A stretch of 64,000 bases of DNA from Bacteroides eggerthii (GTDB lineage Bacteria; Bacteroidota; Bacteroidia; Bacteroidales; Bacteroidaceae), in the NCBI RefSeq assembly GCF_025146565.1, contig NZ_CP102258.1:992001-1056000 (forward strand), read 5' to 3'. The notes under the pieces are model-generated. The model was given only the letters and a program-made list of their open reading frames with translations. It had not been told where the DNA came from and did no database searches. A program made the position numbers and the translations under genes. Below are positions 60,383-64,000 of the stretch, in pieces (the first letter of the stretch is position 1; every line of letters begins with the position of its first letter).

Positions 60383-61720
60383 TTATGGTATAGCCGGCAT
60401 CAGCTTATTAAGATGTCCGCGCCAAACAGCATTTGTCTTTCCGTCGCCACCAAATATTACCCATATATAAGGACTGTCAACAACAATGGAGTAAGGGGCG
60501 GTTATGCCTGCCATATCTTTGTCCAATAAGAACTTCTTTTCTGTTTTACGCCAAGATATGCCGTCTACTGAGGAGTAGATAACATTTAGTCTGTTGACGT
60601 CTTCACTTCCGAATATATAGAATATATTTCCGTAATTCATCACAACCGGATTTTTCAATGCCGGGCAGAATGCATCATATGCCGTATTATCAAGTGGGAA
60701 CCAATTCCTGCCATCGTTAGAGACCCAGGGAACCGTTTGTGATAGGTCGCTGTTTGAGGTAGTACCTACCATTATAGTCTGCAGCTGATAGTTTGTTTCA
60801 AAGTTGGCGGAGTAGATATTGGCTGTCGGATGATAATTTGTATCGTCAAATTGACCGCTGTTTTGGCTTTCTCCATTGTCGCTGGTAGAGTAAACTCCGT
60901 TATCGGTAATAACGGTAAGCGTATTCGGAAAACCTGCCACTAATGCCTGAACATCACTTCCTAATTTAGGTACGATCTCCCATTGAATGCCGTCTTGTGA
61001 GGTAAAGACTTGCTTGTTTTCTGTAACAATGTAGAGTTGCTCTCGGGATGTGGTGCTTGTAGCTCCTTCTTCATATTTCACGTTGACAAGTGTTGCCAGC
61101 TTGGCATCAGTCGGAAAATCTATATAGGCATCAGCTGTTTCCCATCCGTATTCACTTGGCTTTGTAGAAGTCTTATAAGCAGCATTTTGTGTAAATACCC
61201 ATAAGTCGTTATTGAACAATATTGCTTTTTGTCCTTTTACAGAAGGTATTCCAGGGAGGGCAGATGCCATACGATCCCAAACTAAAGAGTCTGGATCCTG
61301 TTTATGTTTCCTGATTTTGAGGGTATACTCTCGAACTGTGCTGAGGTCCGGCGCATGCACCTTAAATTTCATGCCATCGTTGTTGTTGACTGCTCCAGTC
61401 AAGTCTACCGAGTCGGTTTGAACAAATATAGTGTCATTAAGTCCGGCAGTTATCCAACCGCTTACGAGGAAAGTGTCAATTAATATGCGATCAATAATAG
61501 TATCTGCTCCAACAGGCAATGAGTCTTGGTTGTAAATCTCTCTGTGCAGTTGGTCTATTGTGAATTTATAATGCTTGCCATATATCGTGTCAAGGGCAAA
61601 TGCATGTACCGTCGCGTCAGAACTTAATTCGATTGTATTATCATCAGAGTCAAGGCACGAACTTATTGCGATTGATACAAAAATGAAACTTGCAATTATT
61701 GCTAAAAACTTTATTCTCAT
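60383..61720 (-). CDS. DUF6242 lipoprotein
   Basis: 445 residues with lipobox ISSC (cysteine 22). An N-terminal beta region ([20 protein letters not shown]) is followed by repeated segments such as [19 protein letters not shown] units ([33 protein letters not shown]) that suggest a beta-propeller like the BNR/sialidase type. The family is known only from Bacteroidales and has no assigned function. It precedes uppS by 83 bp. Confidence 0.82.
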   Translation of the reverse strand: MRIKFLAIIASFIFVSIAISSCLDSDDNTIELSSDATVHAFALDTIYGKHYKFTIDQLHREIYNQDSLPVGADTIIDRILIDTFLVSGWITAGLNDTIFVQTDSVDLTGAVNNNDGMKFKVHAPDLSTVREYTLKIRKHKQDPDSLVWDRMASALPGIPSVKGQKAILFNNDLWVFTQNAAYKTSTKPSEYGWETADAYIDFPTDAKLATLVNVKYEEGATSTTSREQLYIVTENKQVFTSQDGIQWEIVPKLGSDVQALVAGFPNTLTVITDNGVYSTSDNGESQNSGQFDDTNYHPTANIYSANFETNYQLQTIMVGTTSNSDLSQTVPWVSNDGRNWFPLDNTAYDAFCPALKNPVVMNYGNIFYIFGSEDVNRLNVIYSSVDGISWRKTEKKFLLDKDMAGITAPYSIVVDSPYIWVIFGGDGKTNAVWRGHLNKLMPAIP

Positions 61721-61857
61721 TTTAAAAGATAGTGTTTATTTACAAGTTGCAAAAATAGGAACATTTTTTTCTATAAACAGCTTTATCGGCAAGTTTTATA
61801 TAAAATTATAGATAATATGGCTGTTTTTCTCGATTAAAAAGCCCTCGAATAAGGCTG

Positions 61858-62901
61858 TTAGCCTAATCTTGTGGCGATGTAATGCCGAAAATTTCTTCCG
61901 AAATATTGTTCATTGACATAAGGTATTTTATTGCCTATTTCAGGTGCTTTAACACCGGAGAATAATTTTAGAGGGCTTTCTTCCACAAAAATCTCGTCCC
62001 ATAGCTCTGCATTAATGAAAGATTGTAATAAGTAGCTTCCTCCTTCTACGAGTAATGATTGCAGTCCTTGCGCATACAGATGTTGCATGATTTGGGGCAA
62101 TATATTTTGTTGAAAGTCAATAACGATGTATTCAGTGTTAGGGAATGCTGCATGCGGCTGTCCCGTAAAAACAAGTGTGCGGATACTGTCATCGAACAGA
62201 TGTAAGGAAGGTGAGAGGCGTTGCTGCCTGTCTATAACAATCCGTACGGGAGATTGACCTTGCCAGTTGCGTACTGTCAGACTGGGATTGTCCAACTCTG
62301 CTGTGTGTGTGCCCACCATGATCGTGCTATGTTCTGCCCGTCTTTTGTGTACAAGCATGGAGGTCAGAGGAGTGGATAGAATAACCGGTTTTCCGTCCTT
62401 TCGGCATTTGTCAATGTGCTTATCGGCAGACTCAGCCCATTTCAACGTGATGTAGGGCCGGTGCAAAGAGTGGAATGTGACAAAACGCCGGATTAAGTTT
62501 TTGCAATCTTCTTCCAGTACTCCGACGATGACTTCACGTCCTGCATCTTTCAATTTTTGAATACCTCGTCCTGCTACTTTTGCAAAGGGATCTTGGCAGC
62601 CGATTACAATACGGGGGATTTGTTTCTCGATAATCAGATCGGCGCAAGGCGGTGTCTTACCATAGTGGGCGCAAGGCTCCAGACTGACATAAATGGTGGA
62701 GCGTTTCAGTAAAGAGGGCTCTTTTACAGAGCGAATCGCGTTAACTTCGGCATGCGCTTCACCACAACGTATATGATAGCCTTCGCCTATAATTTTCCCG
62801 TCGCACACAATTACTGCGCCTACCATTGGATTGGGAGCAGTGTTGCATAAACCGTTTTGGGCTAACTGAATACAACGGCGCATATATTTTTCTTCTTCCA
62901 T
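61858..62901 (-). CDS. ribD: Bifunctional riboflavin deaminase/reductase
   Basis: Start set at 62901 (MEEEKYMRRCIQLAQNG); the open frame runs further upstream into the divergent prmC. The N-terminal cytidine-deaminase-type domain shows HAEVNAI and SLEPCAHYGKTPPCADLI, the zinc site. The C-terminal reductase domain begins near PYITLKWAESAD. It carries out steps two and three of riboflavin synthesis. 347 residues is normal. Confidence 0.95.
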   Translation of the reverse strand: MEEEKYMRRCIQLAQNGLCNTAPNPMVGAVIVCDGKIIGEGYHIRCGEAHAEVNAIRSVKEPSLLKRSTIYVSLEPCAHYGKTPPCADLIIEKQIPRIVIGCQDPFAKVAGRGIQKLKDAGREVIVGVLEEDCKNLIRRFVTFHSLHRPYITLKWAESADKHIDKCRKDGKPVILSTPLTSMLVHKRRAEHSTIMVGTHTAELDNPSLTVRNWQGQSPVRIVIDRQQRLSPSLHLFDDSIRTLVFTGQPHAAFPNTEYIVIDFQQNILPQIMQHLYAQGLQSLLVEGGSYLLQSFINAELWDEIFVEESPLKLFSGVKAPEIGNKIPYVNEQYFGRNFRHYIATRLG

Positions 62902-62927
62902 ACTTTGTATTACTCTTAAAGTTCTAC

Positions 62928-62935
62928 TATTTTTG
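62928..62935 (+). promoter_or_regulatory. Candidate promoter (-7 box) of prmC
   Basis: TATTTTTG fits TAnnTTTG and ends only 8 bp before the ATG at 62944. If used, the transcript would be nearly leaderless, or translation would start at the in-frame ATG at 62956. Confidence 0.5.
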
Positions 62936-62943
62936 CAGCTTGA

Positions 62944-63792
62944 ATGCCGAATGTTATGAATGTTTCCGTCTCTTATATTCGTCGTGCTTTGCAGGAGAGT
63001 TACTCTGTGCAAGAAGCTGCCAACTTATCCCGCATTGTCTGTTGTGAAATGCTGGGACAGACCACGATTGATTATTATTTGGGCAAAGATATAATTTTAT
63101 CTTCAAAAGAGATGCAGAAATTAAATGGCATTCTTGCCCGTTTGCTTAATTTTGAACCGATACAGTATATACAGGGAACTGCCCGTTTTTTGGAACGCTC
63201 CTACCATGTCGCTCCGGGAGTGTTGATTCCCCGCCCGGAAACGGAAGAATTGGTGGAGGTAATGCTAAGGGAAATCTCGTCTGATGCCCGTATCCTTGAC
63301 ATTGGAACAGGAAGTGGCTGTATTGCTATCTCTCTTTCCAAAGCGTTCCCGAATGCGAAAGTAACGGCCTGGGATGTTTCGGAGGATGCCCTTTGTATCG
63401 CTCGCCGCAATAATGATGATTTGCAGGCGTCGGTTTGTTTTGTGAAGCAGGACGTATTGGCATGGGGAGGGGATGGCGGACAGTGCTATGATGTGATTGT
63501 CAGTAATCCACCGTACATCACAGAGTCGGAAAAGCAAGAGATGGAGCGTAATGTTTTGGACTGGGAACCTTTTTCGGCATTATTTGTTCCGAATAATGAT
63601 CCATTGCTCTTTTATCGGAGAATTGGAGAATTAGGCAGGATGATGCTGGTAGACGGTGGCCGGCTTTATTTTGAAATAAATCGGGCTTATGGGGAGGCTA
63701 CGGCGATGATGCTTTGTGGACAAGGATATACCGGTATACGGATACTAAAAGATATTTCCGGAAATGATAGATTTGTAATTGCAGAACGATGA
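62944..63792 (+). CDS. prmC: Peptide-chain release factor glutamine methyltransferase
   Basis: Methylates the GGQ glutamine of release factors. 282 residues: an N-terminal helical domain and a Rossmann SAM domain with ILDIGTGSGCIAISL (118-132) and the catalytic SNPPYI (187-192). Starts at 62944 or 62956 are both possible. The stop overlaps the recX start (ATGA). Confidence 0.95.
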   Translation: MPNVMNVSVSYIRRALQESYSVQEAANLSRIVCCEMLGQTTIDYYLGKDIILSSKEMQKLNGILARLLNFEPIQYIQGTARFLERSYHVAPGVLIPRPETEELVEVMLREISSDARILDIGTGSGCIAISLSKAFPNAKVTAWDVSEDALCIARRNNDDLQASVCFVKQDVLAWGGDGGQCYDVIVSNPPYITESEKQEMERNVLDWEPFSALFVPNNDPLLFYRRIGELGRMMLVDGGRLYFEINRAYGEATAMMLCGQGYTGIRILKDISGNDRFVIAER

Positions 63793-64000
63793 TAGAAATT
63801 ACTGAAACAGATGCTTTAAGCCGGCTGGCTGCTTATTGTTCCACAGCGGAACATTGTCGGGCGGAAGTTACGGAGAAGTTGCAGCGATGGGGGATCTCCT
63901 ATGATGCCATAGACCGTATCATAAACCGTTTGGAACAAGAAAAATACATTGACGAGGAGCGCTTTTGCCGCGCTTTTATTCATGATAAATACCGCTTTGC
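63789..64000 (+). CDS. recX: Regulatory protein RecX, N-terminal part (runs off the window)
   Basis: The frame starts with ATG overlapping the prmC stop and continues to the window end: MIEITETDALSRLAAYCSTA, then a helical repeat with EKLQRWGISYDAIDRIINRL and YIDEERFCRAFIHDKYRF. That pattern is the RecX three-helix repeat. RecX modulates RecA filaments. About 70 residues are visible. Confidence 0.9.
   Translation, partial: MIEITETDALSRLAAYCSTAEHCRAEVTEKLQRWGISYDAIDRIINRLEQEKYIDEERFCRAFIHDKYRF

Noticed and set aside
1..64000. Integrated mobile element or prophage carrying the 4-28 kb block
   Set aside because: No integrase, transposase, tRNA attachment site or flanking direct repeat was seen at its borders (pta-ackA on one side, lpxH on the other).

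Overview
The window is chromosomal DNA from a gut Bacteroides-type bacterium. The evidence is a SusC/SusD pair, many Bacteroidales lipoproteins (NigD-like, DUF6242), an N-succinylornithine carbamoyltransferase, and promoters of the Bacteroides form (TTTG and TAnnTTTG boxes). I saw no rRNA, tRNA, insertion sequence, prophage or CRISPR array.

Layout. 1-3916: a partial DUF2156 gene, lrgBA and pta-ackA. About 4020-27954: a contiguous accessory block. It holds a DeoR/GlpR-type regulator with a secreted alpha-amino-acid ester hydrolase; a divergent operon of secreted glycerophosphodiesterase, sn-glycerol-1-phosphate dehydrogenase, GlpT-like transporter, HAD-IIA phosphatase and secreted EEP-fold phosphodiesterase; a GH13; a second operon of two lipoproteins, SusC, SusD, GH13 and GH65; and an alkaline phosphatase. 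28027-37716: housekeeping genes (lpxH, sufT-like, radC, glycosyltransferase, efp, rpmH, PASTA protein, rluD, ddl, acyltransferase, NigD-like). 37784-47870: a second, paralogous glycerophosphate locus (DeoR regulator, glpABC, glpT, lipoprotein glycerophosphodiesterase, OprP-like porin), then a rhodanese lipoprotein. 48151-50631: heparinase II/III-like lyase. 50754-55591: argF', proA, proB, DUF2007, murI. 55770-64000: two Skp/OmpH genes, bamA, uppS, DUF6242, ribD, prmC and partial recX.

Main hypothesis. The 4-28 kb block reads as a utilisation locus for a glycosylated, D-alanylated poly(glycerol phosphate), best matched by lipoteichoic acid (LTA) of Gram-positive bacteria. LTA is built from phosphatidylglycerol head groups and so releases sn-glycerol-1-phosphate. 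It carries D-alanyl esters and, in enterococci, kojibiose (alpha-1,2-glucobiose). The locus has a matching part for each bond: an amino-acid esterase with the diagnostic carboxylate cluster, a GH65 with hydrolase-type residues, two GH13 glucosidases, two secreted phosphodiesterases, a phosphatase, an organophosphate importer, and a dehydrogenase specific in its family for the 1-phosphate enantiomer. A surface lipoprotein resembles the helveticin J / TagC / phage P68 receptor-binding propeller family. The second locus handles the ordinary 3-phosphate enantiomer through GlpABC. The genome may therefore process the two enantiomers of glycerol phosphate through parallel paralogous pathways. This is inference from gene content and residues; no activity has been tested.

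Other notable structure: two unrelated tandem arrays with the same 22-bp period (upstream of efp and between proB and proA), a heptamer array beside argF', an in-frame repeat-derived insertion in proB, and a Tyr/Asn-rich loop in BamA.
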